Below are positions 45,773 through 56,870 of a stretch of 64,000 bases of DNA, in pieces. Under the pieces are notes generated by a model. It did no database searches. It was not told where the DNA came from and saw nothing but the letters and a program-made list of their open reading frames with translations. This DNA comes from Typha latifolia (Eukaryota; Streptophyta; Magnoliopsida; Poales; Typhaceae). Made by a program: the position numbers and the translations under genes. How positions within the stretch are numbered: the stretch's first letter is position 1; each line of letters begins with the position of its first letter. The DNA lies in NCBI GenBank assembly GCA_019914945.1, contig CM034102.1, positions 7,181,501 to 7,245,500 on the forward strand, in the 5' to 3' direction.

Positions 45773-46628
45773 AGTGTTGGCAATTGTGTACAAAATATTC
45801 TAAGTGTTTTTATACATGAATATGAGCATTTATACAAGTCTAGAAAGTATTTGGTTTGAAGAATTGCAAGATCAAAGGAGAAAAGTTTTCGCGTTCACAA
45901 CCGCTATCACATAGACAGAGAGTAGTGTTCACAAGTGCGTTCGAACGTGAGCACAGGCGTTCGCATAGACAGTAACTAGTGTTCAAAAGCGTGTTCGAAC
46001 GCGAGTGCAGGCGTTTACACAAACATTAACTAGCATTCACAAGTGCGTTCAAACGCGTGCACAGATAGTAAGTACTGTTTCTGCGCGCGTTCAAATGTAG
46101 TCTTGGCCGTTCGAACGCACCTACGAAGTTTGCAATTTTTAGAGTTTCATGAGTTTGGATAAGACTTGGATTTGGCTCTATCTCGGAGATCATATATAAG
46201 TATTGTGATGCCCTAACTCTAGAGGGGTTGGTGAAGCAATTTGAAGGAGAACTCTTGAGGCTACATCGTTTCTTCAACCAATAAGGTCCTACTCTTCTAC
46301 AAGGTTTAATATTTTGTCTTAAGGGCTATCTAGATGAAAGATCAATCTCAAGGGCTACTGAGGTTGAAAATCAATCACGAAAAGTGGTGAATCGTGGGTT
46401 CTAGCGAGCAAGACTGAGAGGAACAAAGTCGTTTGGGTCGACAGGTTATTTTATAAGTCAGTCTTGTAACTGCTATTATTCTAGTGATTGGTTTTGATCC
46501 GAGTTTGGATTCGTGGATTTTTTTCGTTTGGGTTTTTCCACGTTAAAATCTTGGCGTCCATCTTTGCTTTTATTTTTTAATATTTCTTCCATTTTTTATT
46601 TAAGCAAAGGAGTGATATCATTGCCTAA
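45773..46628 (+). repeat. LTR-like unit with palindrome array
   Basis: Begins TGTTGGCAATTG. At 45,895-46,130 there are about four units of 55-60 bp, each with (A)GTG(C/T)GTTCGAACG and a CATAGACAGTAACTAG-type spacer, then a TATA box CATATATAAGTATTG (46,191-46,205) and a transcribed-looking leader. No primer site or coding part is visible, so the right end is a guess and solo LTR is the simplest reading. Confidence 0.5.
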
Positions 46629-46946
46629 AGTTTAGATACATACGTATGTCTAGGCGTTATTTCATTCTCCATACCTATCAGCCATGGAATAGGTTCCATA
46701 CATTGTCAACCACCTCTGTCCGTCATTCTCCTCCTCATGAGGGATGTTTGTGGTGGTTGGGATGAGTTTACTATCGTTGGTGGCAAAAGTTTAGATACAT
46801 ATGTGTGTCTAGGCGTTATTTCATTCTCCATACCTATCAGCCATGGAGTAGGTTCCATACATTGTCAACCACCTCTGTTCGTCATTCTCCTCCTCATAAG
46901 GGATGTTTGTGGTGGTTGGGATGAGTTTACTATCGTTGGTGGCAAA
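46629..46946. repeat. 159-bp tandem duplication
   Basis: Two nearly identical head-to-tail copies (starts near 46,629 and 46,788), each with TTTAGATACATA, CATACCTATCAGCCATGGA and GGATGTTTGTGGTGGTTGGG. Few differences between copies, so it is younger than the surrounding repeats. Confidence 0.9.
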
Positions 46947-48310
46947 AAAAGAATTGTCAAAGACTCCCTCCCTCATCGTCAGGCTTCTTCTCTACGAGGT
47001 GAGACCCCTATTTCACCTCCGGTTGGTTGTCCCCTGATGAATATTTCGTCGACAGCTTGGCTATCATCGATGATGATAACCGACAGCCACCTTCTCTTCT
47101 TTTATAGGTTTGTCTTTTGTTGAGGGAGAGGATGGAGGGAAATGAGGTGGGTTAGGCTGCTTAATTTGGGTGTGAGCTATTCCAAGCAGTTGGCTTGGGT
47201 TGGGTACTGCTTAGCCTAAGGTAGAGTCAGTTGGGCTACAAGTAGCCCAGCCCAATTTGGTTGTGGATTACGCTATGGCCCAGCCTTGGTTGGGTTTTGA
47301 ACTCAACTTTGTGGAGTAGTGTTGTGGTCTCCAAGTTAGTTGGAGCCTACTAGCCTAGCCCATTGCTTTAGGCCTCGAGTTAACCCAAGTGGGTAGTTGT
47401 TCTTTAATTTATTTAATTAACCATATCAACTTGAACCCTTAAATATTATTCAATGTGACTATAGTCAGATAGTTCCTCTACTAATCGCTCCTAATAAGGA
47501 ACTAACTCTAATTGGAGATTAGTAATTATGTTCAACATGCTTTACTATTCTATAAAGTAAGTTGATAAAATGTTGTCTGTTGGATTTGCTATAAATCAAT
47601 AATAATTAGTGGAATATTGAACATGACGATATCTGTATTAATTACTCTTAATAACGCATATGATCGTTATATCAATTTTACTTAAGTAATAAATGTAAGA
47701 ATTCTCAAGTGAACCTACTCAAAATAGCAGTTGTCCTTGAGTTTTTCAATTAATTAATTCAAATAAGCTTGCGCTTGTGCTTTTATTGCTTTCATTATCA
47801 TGGTAGGTTCATTACTGAGAATAGTGTCATGCAAGTGAATCATCTGTAGTCTAAGAGTAATGTAGATAATGAAATGATATTTTGATACTTTATTTTATGA
47901 TTTCATCAGATTCATTACATGCATGTGCATATATTTATTTATTAGCTAACATAATTATATTTATTTATTGCTGAATATTGGGTGCATTTCAAGGGTATAA
48001 TAGTATGATGTATATGTTATATGATTAGCAACACTTGCGCGCGTATCATTATTTAGTTAAATTCCTTATCGCCAATATCATTTTACTCGTTTAGCTCGGC
48101 TGGCACTGCGTATGTCAATTTGAACAAGCTTAACACTATCGAGTATGGAAATTAGACACTGAATAATTTTTAAATTATGATTAGGAGGTAAAGTTTATAG
48201 ATCTAGCAATACTCGATAACACAGGATCAAAATGTTTTTAAGTGATGGCTCACGATTCTGCATAGACGGTGCAATAATATTCAACTAATCTTGCTTCACT
48301 AGAGTATTAG
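46947..48310 (+). repeat. Old LTR-type repeat incl. repeat D-like part
   Basis: 47,160-47,400 has repeated CCCAGCCC/TTGGGTTGGG words like 1,230-1,330 and 42,600-42,800. 47,950-48,300 carries AAGTGATGGCTCACGA and GGTGCAATAATATTC words of repeat D. No supported gene. Confidence 0.4.
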
Positions 48311-49540
48311 TAGATAGAAAAACTATGCATATGACAGCTGATTTGAAACTTTAGCATCCCAGAAACATTCCATCGTCGGCTTGCTCTTGTAAGCACAAGA
48401 GAAGCTACTAAGCTCAAGATGGGAGCATCACAAACAATGCTGTTTACATCGACAAGCGTGAGAACGATGGCCTTCGGAGACAAAATTAATGCATTAATAC
48501 TTAAAGAAAGAAGTTAACGGGAGCCAAAGTGGTCTTATACCCCAAGTTTGGTTGACTACTATATTAATCCTGACACACACAACTTGAATTTGAGGCACGT
48601 TAACGAGAAAACTGATTTATTCATGACAACATTACGGTGGCATACAGAATGAGAATAAGAGTATTCTTAAATTAGTTTAGTGAATAATTAACTAGTGTAA
48701 TAACCAAATATCAAATTAAGGTAAAATAGGTGCAACATTCTTAAACTCATTCTACTCTCTCCACTCTGCTTTCCTCATCTATCCAACTATTTTATATCTA
48801 TCAGCAAAGTCCAATTATTTTTTTGCCCTTGAAAAATAATTAATTTAATCAACTATCATTTCAATATTCGAACTCCATTCTCTCTCTTCTTTCTCCTCTC
48901 CTCATCCTCAACATCCTTTTACTAGAATGACAGGTTAGTCATTTGGCATGAAATATTTTTTAAACTTACTATTTTTTTTATACCTAATAATAATACTAGT
49001 ATTCTAGTATACAATGAAACACCCAACTTTCCTCAATCCGTTTAATGCACCTAAAACAAGGTTAAAATTGCTGTACCTAACTGCGTTTTGGTGCTTACAA
49101 CATTCCAAACAAAATGAATAACACGCAGCGCATAGAAATAAAAAAAGGTACAGAAATAAGAAACTAAGAAAAAAGGTATAGAAATAAAAATTAGAGCTCG
49201 AGATTGGAAGCCGCCCCCTACGTGATGAACATGTCAAAATTTATCCAGTGACTAATGCAGCGCATATGGTAGTCAATCACATGATATCCTTAGTTAGTGT
49301 AGTGGTAGAGACTCGAATGGTATGAAGTACCATAATTGGCAGAGCAAAAACGGTATTTTATTTAAATTCTTACCACATATTACTGGCACGGCTTACAAAG
49401 TATACGAGGGATAATAATAAATGAAGGAAATCGTCCAATAGCCTTCCACCGCGTCCTTGCATTTTGGCCCGGAATCCATCTATTGGATTGGATAATCAAA
49501 TTAGGAACCGAAACGTAAAGCGACGTCAATGATTAGTTCA
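48311..49540. other. Unassigned intergenic sequence upstream of transporter
   Basis: No recognisable coding or repeat signature. The CT-rich part at 48,870-48,930 and the AT-rich part to 49,300 are compositional only. A TTAGTGTAGTGGTAGAGACTC word at 49,294 resembles a tRNA box A but no tRNA fold follows. Confidence 0.4.
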
Positions 49541-49683
49541 TTTTTCTCGCCACGTGTTTGACTTGAAAATTTTCCTCTGTTTGTCTGAAAGACTATCTAA
49601 CCACCAAAATCTTTGGCCTATATTGCCACTGTGAGGAGTACACTCACTCCGATATCACTCTTTCATCCAAAGATAGCAAAGAA
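49541..49683 (+). promoter_or_regulatory. Proximal promoter of transporter: G-box and W-box
   Basis: CACGTG (G-box, bZIP/bHLH site) at 49,551-49,556 and TTGACT (W-box core, WRKY site) at 49,558-49,563 adjoin each other about 130 bp before the start codon. A weak TATA-like CCTATATTG lies at 49,617. Site identity is by motif only; function is inference. Confidence 0.45.
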
Positions 49684-51363
49684 ATGGATGCGTACGAGAG
49701 AAATCAACCCAACTCAAGCCCTCCTCCTCCTCTTCCCATGGAGAAGGCCAAGAAGGCTACCAGAAACAAGTATGCCTTTGCTTGCGCCATGCTCGCTTCG
49801 ATGACATCCATTCTACTGGGTTATGGTAAAAAAAAAAACAAAACATAACAATCGCCTTGAATTGTTATTCATGCCGTCTTACCATTTTTCGCAGTCTCTT
49901 GTTCTAACAGATGCGAATTGTTTGTTAATTTAGATATAGCGGTGATGAGCGGCGCCGCCATATTCATCAAAGACGACCTCAAGATCAACGACACCCAGAT
50001 TGAAATCCTTGCCGGTATTATAAATCTCTACTCTCTCATCGGCTCCATAGCTGCCGGAAGGACGTCAGACTGGATCGGCCGCCGCTACACCATCGTGCTC
50101 GCCGCCGCCATCTTCTTTGTCGGCGCCCTCCTGATGGGGTTGGCCACCAACTACGCCTTCCTCATGGTGGGCCGCTTCGTGGCTGGCATCGGCGTCGGGT
50201 ACGCCCTGATGATAGCCCCCGTCTACACCGCCGAGATCGCGCCGGCCTCCTCCCGCGGGTTTCTCACCTCCTTCCCGGAGGTTTTCATCAACGCCGGTGT
50301 GCTCCTTGGCTATGTTTCCAACTTTGCCTTCGCAAAGCTCCCCGAGTGGTTGAGCTGGCGCATGATGTTCTGCGTCGGCGCCGTGCCGCCGGTGTTCCTC
50401 GCTGTCGGAGTCCTCACCATGCCGGAATCGCCTCGGTGGCTCGTCATGCAGGGCCGGGTCGGCGAGGCCAGTCGGGTACTGGCCAAGACATCCGAAACGC
50501 CCGACGAGGCCGAGCTCCGATTGCTCGAGATAAAACAAGCTGTTGGAATACCAGAAACATCCGCGGACCAAGAAATCGTTGCCGTGCCGAAGAATAGCCA
50601 CGGGGAAGGAGTCTGGAAGGAGTTGCTGATCAGGCCCACCCCCGCCGTCCGCCGCGTGCTGATCGCCGCGCTCGGCCTTCAATTCTTCCAGCAAGCCTCC
50701 GGCATTGATTCCGTAGTCCTCTACAGCCCTCGGGTTTTCGAGAAGGCCGGGCTCAAATCCAACACCAATTCTTTAGGCGCGACGGTGGCCGTCGGGTTCA
50801 CCAAGACAATAGCCATCTTGGTGGCCACCTTCTTCCTAGACCGCGTCGGTCGCCGGCCGCTGCTCCTTGCCAGCGCCGGGGGAATGGTGGTCTCGCTTAT
50901 TGTTCTGGCCTCTGGACTTCACATTATAGATCAACATCCAGACGAGAAGCTGACGTGGGCGGCGGCGATGTGCATCACGACCGTGCTGACGTTTGTTGGG
51001 TCGTTCTCGATCGGGCTCGGCCCGATCGCGTGGGTGTACAGCTCGGAGATCTTCCCGCTGCGGCTGAGGGCGCAAGGCGCGAGCTTGGGGACGGCGATGA
51101 ATAGGGTGACCAGTGGGGTCATCACCATGACATTCATATCGCTCTACAAGGCTATTTCTATAGCCGGGAGCTTCTTCTTGTATGCTGGGATTGCTGTTTT
51201 GGGGTGGATATTTTTCTATGTTTTCTTGCCGGAGACGAGAGGGAGGAGCTTGGAGGAGATGGAGGAGCTCTTTGGTGGAGGGCTGGAGGAAAAGGAGGAA
51301 GGGAAGGAATTAGGGAAGGTTGCGGCAGAGAATGGAAGGGAATCTAATCCTTTAACAGCCTAG
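49684..51363 (+). CDS. Polyol/monosaccharide transporter, MFS family (PLT-like), 2 exons
   Basis: Exon 1 49,684-49,825, intron 49,826-49,933 (GT...TAG), exon 2 49,934-51,363; 523 codons with no interruption. The ATG at 49,684 gives an N-terminus with the usual basic KAKKATRNKYAFACA motif before the first membrane segment; starting inside exon 2 would lose it. Twelve hydrophobic segments are visible. Sugar-porter hallmarks: DWIGRR (G96-R97-R98) after TM2, PESPRWL at 211-217, QQASGIDSVVLYSPRVF at the start of the second half, DRVGRRPLL, and PETRGRSLEEME from 480. Length and motifs fit plant polyol transporters (proton-coupled uptake of sorbitol, mannitol, inositol or hexoses across plasma membrane). 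High GC contrasts with the AT-rich surroundings. It is the only clearly intact protein gene here. Substrate cannot be told from sequence. Confidence 0.95.
49826..49933 (+). other. Intron of transporter gene
   Basis: 108 bp, starts GTAAAAAAAA and ends TTAATTTAG. It splits the codon for Asp48 after its first base (phase 1). The position just after the ILLGY segment of TM1 is the usual single-intron position of this subfamily as I recall it. Confidence 0.9.
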
Positions 51364-52480
51364 TAGTGTTTGGGATTTTAAGTAGACACGGTATTGCTTG
51401 CAAATCATGGAGTACTACGTTTGTTTAGCCATCAGCATCAATAACAAAGCTATGATCTCTGGTATCAAAATTATTTTACTTTGCTGAACTAACCAAATCT
51501 AATCATACAGCATCAGATTACAATTGTTGTATATGCGGATTTCTTTATTATAATCTATGGAATTCATAGTACGCAGCAGCAGGACGAATAGTTTTGCAAA
51601 GTTGGGAAGAGAATGGGTGACGTTGTAAAATCAAAAACTAATTTGACTTTTAGTGCAAATGATCACCCAAATTTAGTATCATTGTTCTCAATTATCCTTC
51701 CTATAATCTCGCTGGAAACCATTATGCGTGTTTGCAGAATATCCGCTACTTTAAATATATATATCTTGCAAATATCCCTCTGCATTAATAAGTATTGTGT
51801 GTTGCACAATATTTAGTAGCAGTGTGGTAGGAGGTATTTGAAATATAAATGCATAATGTAGACGATTACCTACAATATAACCATAATAGAGGGGACCATT
51901 TGGAAAACTAAATCTATAAGTTACCATATAACCATAATGGAGGGGACCATTTGGAAAACTTTTTAAGTTTTTGCTAAATTCTATTTATTTAATTTATAAT
52001 TATTTTAGTTTATTAAGTTTATATTATAAGATTTTGAGATGTGATGAGTACATTAGAGTGATTGATGATCCACTGCTTGAAACTAGATCAGTCAAATCAA
52101 AATCTTATTTAGCAAATAAATAGACAATTTAACAAACATAATAACATTATAATTCTGAGCCTCACGCAAATAACTCCTTTTTTAAAAGTATATTGCTAAT
52201 ATCCCCTATATAATATATTCTTCTATTTCTTTGGTGGTATTTTTTATTCTTAACTTTTAGGTACTCTTATATTAATTACAATCAAGTGATCAATAATGGT
52301 GAGAAATACTTTCTAAATAAATAAATAATTATGATATTTTGCAAGAAAGGGAAATTTATTATGGGGAGACAGTGTTGGCCACATGCGAACTATATTATAG
52401 ATCTCTCAAATCACACACTACACATCCATAGAATTTATGATCCAACATCCGCCATTAAGCCCATCAACTAGCTCTTAGTT
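51364..52480. other. 3' flank of transporter; short tandem duplication
   Basis: AT-rich, no gene. Two copies of a 51-bp-period unit (TATAACCATAAT(A/G)GAGGGGACC) lie at 51,876-51,960. No canonical AATAAA is near the stop codon, which is common in plants. Confidence 0.5.
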
Positions 52481-53014
52481 TCTCTCCTTCGCATTTGGAT
52501 CATTAAGCCCTCCTCTCACCGTTGATAGCACTAAAGTAGAAGTCAACTTTTTCAAGAAAAATATTGTTTAGGTAAAACATTTTTAAGTGCTCAAAAGAGT
52601 CATCTTTACTAATCCACACCTTCTCTAGATAATCACTATTCAAATGCTTTGAAGGAGACCAGTTTATCAAATAACATCCGGTCTGCATTACCTCTCTCCA
52701 AAGTGATTTTGACAACTTAGCATGTGACAACATACACCTCACTTTTTCACAAATAGGGCGATTGATCCGCTCTATCACACTATTATGTTGAGGGTATTGC
52801 TTTCTGTCTTCTCACATCAGATACCATGTTTTTTTAATAGCTTTCAAATGGATCTCTATATATTCTTCACCATTATTCATTCGAATAAATTTCAAAAGCT
52901 TTCTAGTTTTCTTTTCAACTTTTGCATGGAAATGCCTGAAAATGTTAAATACGTCATTTTTATGCTTCATTGTATATATCCATATTTCTGAAAGCATTAT
53001 CTACAAAAGTGACA

Positions 53015-53565
53015 AAGTAAAATGCACCACCCATGGATTATTTTCTCATGAGCCCACATACATCAGAATGCATCAATTTTAATAAATTATATTTTCTTAT
53101 GACATAATGAGAACACTAGTATAATGGTATACCTTTGATATTGGAAACGAGTATTTTCTTTGTGTAAGTACTTAGAGACATCACTCGTTCATGTGACTAC
53201 CACTTATGCCATAGATTTATAGACGTCTCTTTCTCTATGGTATTAATTTGCCCATTGTACACCTTAGCTTGCATCTGGTAAAGCAAACAACATAAAATAT
53301 ACCACTCATAGATTATTTTCTCATGAGCCCACATACATCAAAATGCATCAATTCTAATAAATTATGTTTTCTTGTGATATAATGAAAATACTAATATAAT
53401 GGTATACCTTTGATATTGGAAATAAGTATTTTCTTTGTAAGTACTTAGAGACATCACTCGTTCATATGACTACTGCTTATGCCATAGATCTATAGACGTC
53501 TCTTTCTCTATGATATTAATTTACTCATTGTACACCTTAGCTTGCATATGGTAAAGTAATATTTT
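53015..53565. repeat. 275-bp tandem duplication inside copia integrase region
   Basis: The block with TTTTCTCATGAGCCCACATA (53,041) is repeated at 53,316, through CACCTTAGCTTGCAT near 53,265 and 53,540. Copies differ at scattered sites. The segment comes from the integrase/pre-integrase part of the copia remnant. Confidence 0.9.
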
Positions 53566-54076
53566 CTCCCCCTTGCTAAGATAAGTGCATCTTTGAGTAA
53601 CTTTCAATTTCCATTAATAAACCGATTTTGCAGGTAAAGATTAAATTCAAAGAAAGATCTAGAATATGTCTCACATCCTTGAGTACTAGCTTATTGCCTA
53701 AACTAATATCAATATGAATATCACTCAAGCCCACAATTTGTGCAACTCCATTATTGTCTATATTCACAAAACAAAGTCTCTCGCTTTGTAAGAAGTGAAA
53801 AAATCCAATCTTATGATAGCATGGCATGAGGCTCCACTATTAATAATTCATTCCAAGTCTTAGTTTGCAATGACAACATAAGTTTCGTCACAAGTGGATA
53901 ATATCATTAATTATTCATCTAAAACCTTATTAGTATTATTATCCTCTTATTTGCCTTCACTTTTCTTTTCATTATTCTTTTTTGGAAACTTGCAATCTAT
54001 CTTTAGGTGGTCCGATTTATCATAATTGTAATAATGTATGCCTTTTATTGACTTGGATCTACTTTTGGATTTGTCA

Positions 54077-55060
54077 GAGCAACTCCAACCGGGTTCCAAA
54101 TTATAAATTTGGAGCCTGATTGAGCTCCAATGTGGCTCTAAAACTAGCTCCAAATTTGGAGCTAGCAATAGTGGGGCTCCAAATTTGGAGCCCCACCATA
54201 AAAATGGAGCTCAGCACCATTTGTCATTTCAACCTTTTAAAATACTAAAATTGCCTAATAATTATTACATTCAATAATTTTAATTCTATTTGTATCCTTT
54301 ATTAAATAATTTAGTTAGTTAAACTAAGCATATAATTAGTTTAATAATCAGTTTTTAACAAAAATAATACAATTGGAAAGGTCTCATCGAGACCTTTAAA
54401 ATGAGTATAATATTAAATTATTTTTTAGCTAATTTAAATTTTAAAATTTTTAATATTTATTAAAATGAATCTAATAAATTATGTGTCCTAAAATATAATT
54501 ACTTAAAATTATTCCCAATATAAATATTAAATATTAAAATACATTAAATATGAAATACATCAAACATGAAATACATTAAAAATGAAATCGAGACTAGAAC
54601 CAGTGGCTACGGAACTAGAATCGATGGCTACGAAACCGGAACCGGTGGCTACGGAAATGACTTACCAGAATATTAAACATCTATTGTTTTTATTATATTT
54701 GGTTAATTTTTTGATATTTTTAGTTAATGACATGTAATGCTTATTTCAATATTTATTTTGTGTAATGTAATTTCGATGCGTTTAATTAAAAAATTAGTAA
54801 TTTAAAATTACTTCTAAAAATATTAAATATTAGTCTTATTTTAAAGATCTCAATGAGAGTTTTCTAACCATATATTTTTAATTAAAAAATAATAATGCTA
54901 AAATAACCTATTAAGTAATTTAAAATAGCTAATATAATAACATATATTATATTATTATTTTAATATATATGGAGCCCTGTGTGTTGGAGCGTACCGAGCT
55001 CTTGCTCCATTTTTGACTCCATATTGGGCTCCAAATATAGAGCCACGGTTGGAGATGCTC
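54077..55060. mobile_element. Harbinger/Tourist-like non-autonomous element, 984 bp
   Basis: Ends GAGCAACTCCAACC and (inverted) GAGCATCTCCAACC, one difference in 14; target duplication TCA at 54,074-54,076 and 55,061-55,063. Three-base duplication with this terminus fits PIF/Harbinger MITE-like elements. Subterminal parts are rich in TTTGGAGC/GCTCCAAA words. The interior is AT-rich with a short repeat of GG(A/T)ACCGGTGGCTACGG-type words (54,597-54,655) and no transposase. It interrupts the copia zinc-knuckle region. Confidence 0.88.
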
Positions 55061-56354
55061 TCATGGTTGTGAGAAAAATGACTTTTACTCCTCCCTCTAT
55101 TTTTTGAAATAAAATTTATGAGTGTGAACAATCCGTATACTTCTTTTTTGACTCATTCTCAAGAAAACTAGTCTTCACTATATTCATTGTCACTACTTCA
55201 TTCAATGTCGTTGTAAGAGTAACCACCAATGTCTCGTAACTTTTCATAAAAGAATTTCATAGTAGAAGTGCTTGGAATTCATCATCCAATACTATCTCCA
55301 TGGTTGCAAGTTCATTCACTAAACTTTGTATTTCATTTAAGTGATCCGTCATCAGTATACCCTCTTTGTACTTCAAATTTAATAAATATTTTAAAGACAT
55401 AAAGTTTGTTATTTGCAATTTTTCTCTCATACAAGTCTTCTATCTTTTTTAATAATGTGTTAGCTAATATATTATTCTCTACATTGTGGTAGACATTATT
55501 GCCAAATGAAGCCAACAAATTATCGGTTCAAGAGTTTCCACTTGTCTTCTCATATTTTTATCTTATTATTAGATTTTCTAAAAATTTTAGAATTTTTCTC
55601 CATAGGCAGCAAAGATTCTCAGAACTTTACATGTTTTCTTACCTGATTAGTAGGTAAATATTTTATCGATATGTAATGGTTAATTCTTTTATGTATCAAA
55701 TGTTCTAAAAGATATAAAAATATACCTTATTACTTGGAAGTCTAGGATACTTCTAAGATCACCATATTTACCAAATTAAAAATCTCCTATAGTCCTATTA
55801 GGTTGGCAAAGTTATATTTTTAATCAATGTTAACCCTATATGTTATTCATGGTGCATGATTTATGAACTTGGAATCAACACTAAGATTTCATAGGTTGGA
55901 TTTTCTTTTCTTTCTTGACATCTAGTAACTTAAAAATTAATATATGGTTAGTTTGTCTACTATTATCTTCCATAGTCAGCCCCATGCTCAGAAATAGGAG
56001 AGTTGTGTTAGATAGCTTAATGGTCAATGAAGAACTATTGTCAAGAAAACTATGAAATGAATCCTCACCAAATTGGTCAAAACTTATTCCACAATCAGCA
56101 ATTCAGAGCCAAAATTTTCTAAATATTCTATTACTAAGGCCAAACTAAAATCACCATTCTCTTATTTTGGAGCACTTTTGGCTTAACATCATCACCTTCT
56201 ATTATAGCATGCATATCTTTGCAATATAACAAGTCTAGAACATTTTTCTTCTATGTCCTCCAATTGGCATTATTTAAGCTCCTCCTTCTACTTGTGTTCA
56301 GTTTCGTAGGTTTCTAGGAAATTTTATTAAACACTTTGTGTGCACCATTAAAAA

Positions 56355-56365
56355 CTTTGATACCA
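56355..56365 (-). other. Primer-binding site of copia remnant
   Basis: Reverse complement TGGTATCAAAG, next to the LTR end TTTCCAACA. Confidence 0.7.
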
Positions 56366-56367
56366 CT

Positions 56368-56870
56368 TGTTGGAAATGAGCTCTCTTTCTCACCTAAGAG
56401 ATCTATAACAAATGAAAGCTATAAAAATTATGTTAATTAATAAATATATACAATTTAACAACACCAAGCACCAAAGAAAGCTAAAATACTAAATTTACAT
56501 GAAAAACCCTTCTCAAAGGAAAAAATAATCAATAATCGCAGCTTCAAATTACAAGGTTTAAAAAACACCTCCAATAGAGAAATCCAAGCCTTCTTAAAGC
56601 AAGAACACTTGTTGATGCGAAGAAGAAAAATATTCTTGTACTTTGATTCCAACCAAAGAATTCTCTAATTAGAAATCCTTATTGTGTGTAGAGAAACCCT
56701 CATGCTCTTTTGTCTTTTTTTCTTCTATTCACTCTCAAATGGTATGAGTAAGTACACATAAATAAGAGTCTAACTTAACCACTTATTAACCAACTAAAAC
56801 ACCTCATAGAGCTAGCTCAAATCAACTTAGTCAAGTGAAACTCAAAAGATTAGGGAGAGGCATTTGAAGT
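56368..56870 (-). repeat. Copia 5' LTR (minus)
   Basis: Its 3' end (minus strand) is at 56,368 next to the primer site. A TATA-like CTTATTTATGTG (reverse of about 56,752-56,764) lies inside. The start cannot be fixed because no second LTR is present. Confidence 0.5.

Larger units (their letters stand above)
52503..56350 (-). pseudogene. Copia gag-protease-integrase remnant
   Basis: Minus strand, 5' end on the right. Gag at 55,518-55,333 (LLKKIEDLYERK, NKLYVFKIF); CCHC remnant near 54,060-53,960 (HYYNYDKSDHLKIDC, one Cys changed) split by a Harbinger-like element; pre-integrase at 53,827-53,576 (GLSDIHIDISLGNKLVLKDVRH); integrase core at 52,997-52,812 (WIYTMKHKNDVFNIF, RMNNGEEY with catalytic Asp changed to Asn); integrase end at 52,778-52,503 (LSKSLWREVMQTGCYLINWSP). 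RT and RNase H are absent. A tRNA-Met-type primer site and LTR lie to the right (56,355 onward). Many frameshifts; inactive. Confidence 0.8.

Noticed and set aside
49294..49320. tRNA-like box A upstream of the transporter
   Set aside because: No box B at the right distance and no tRNA fold.
50065..50694. 209-codon minus-strand frame
   Set aside because: Shadow of the GC-rich transporter exon 2 on the opposite strand.
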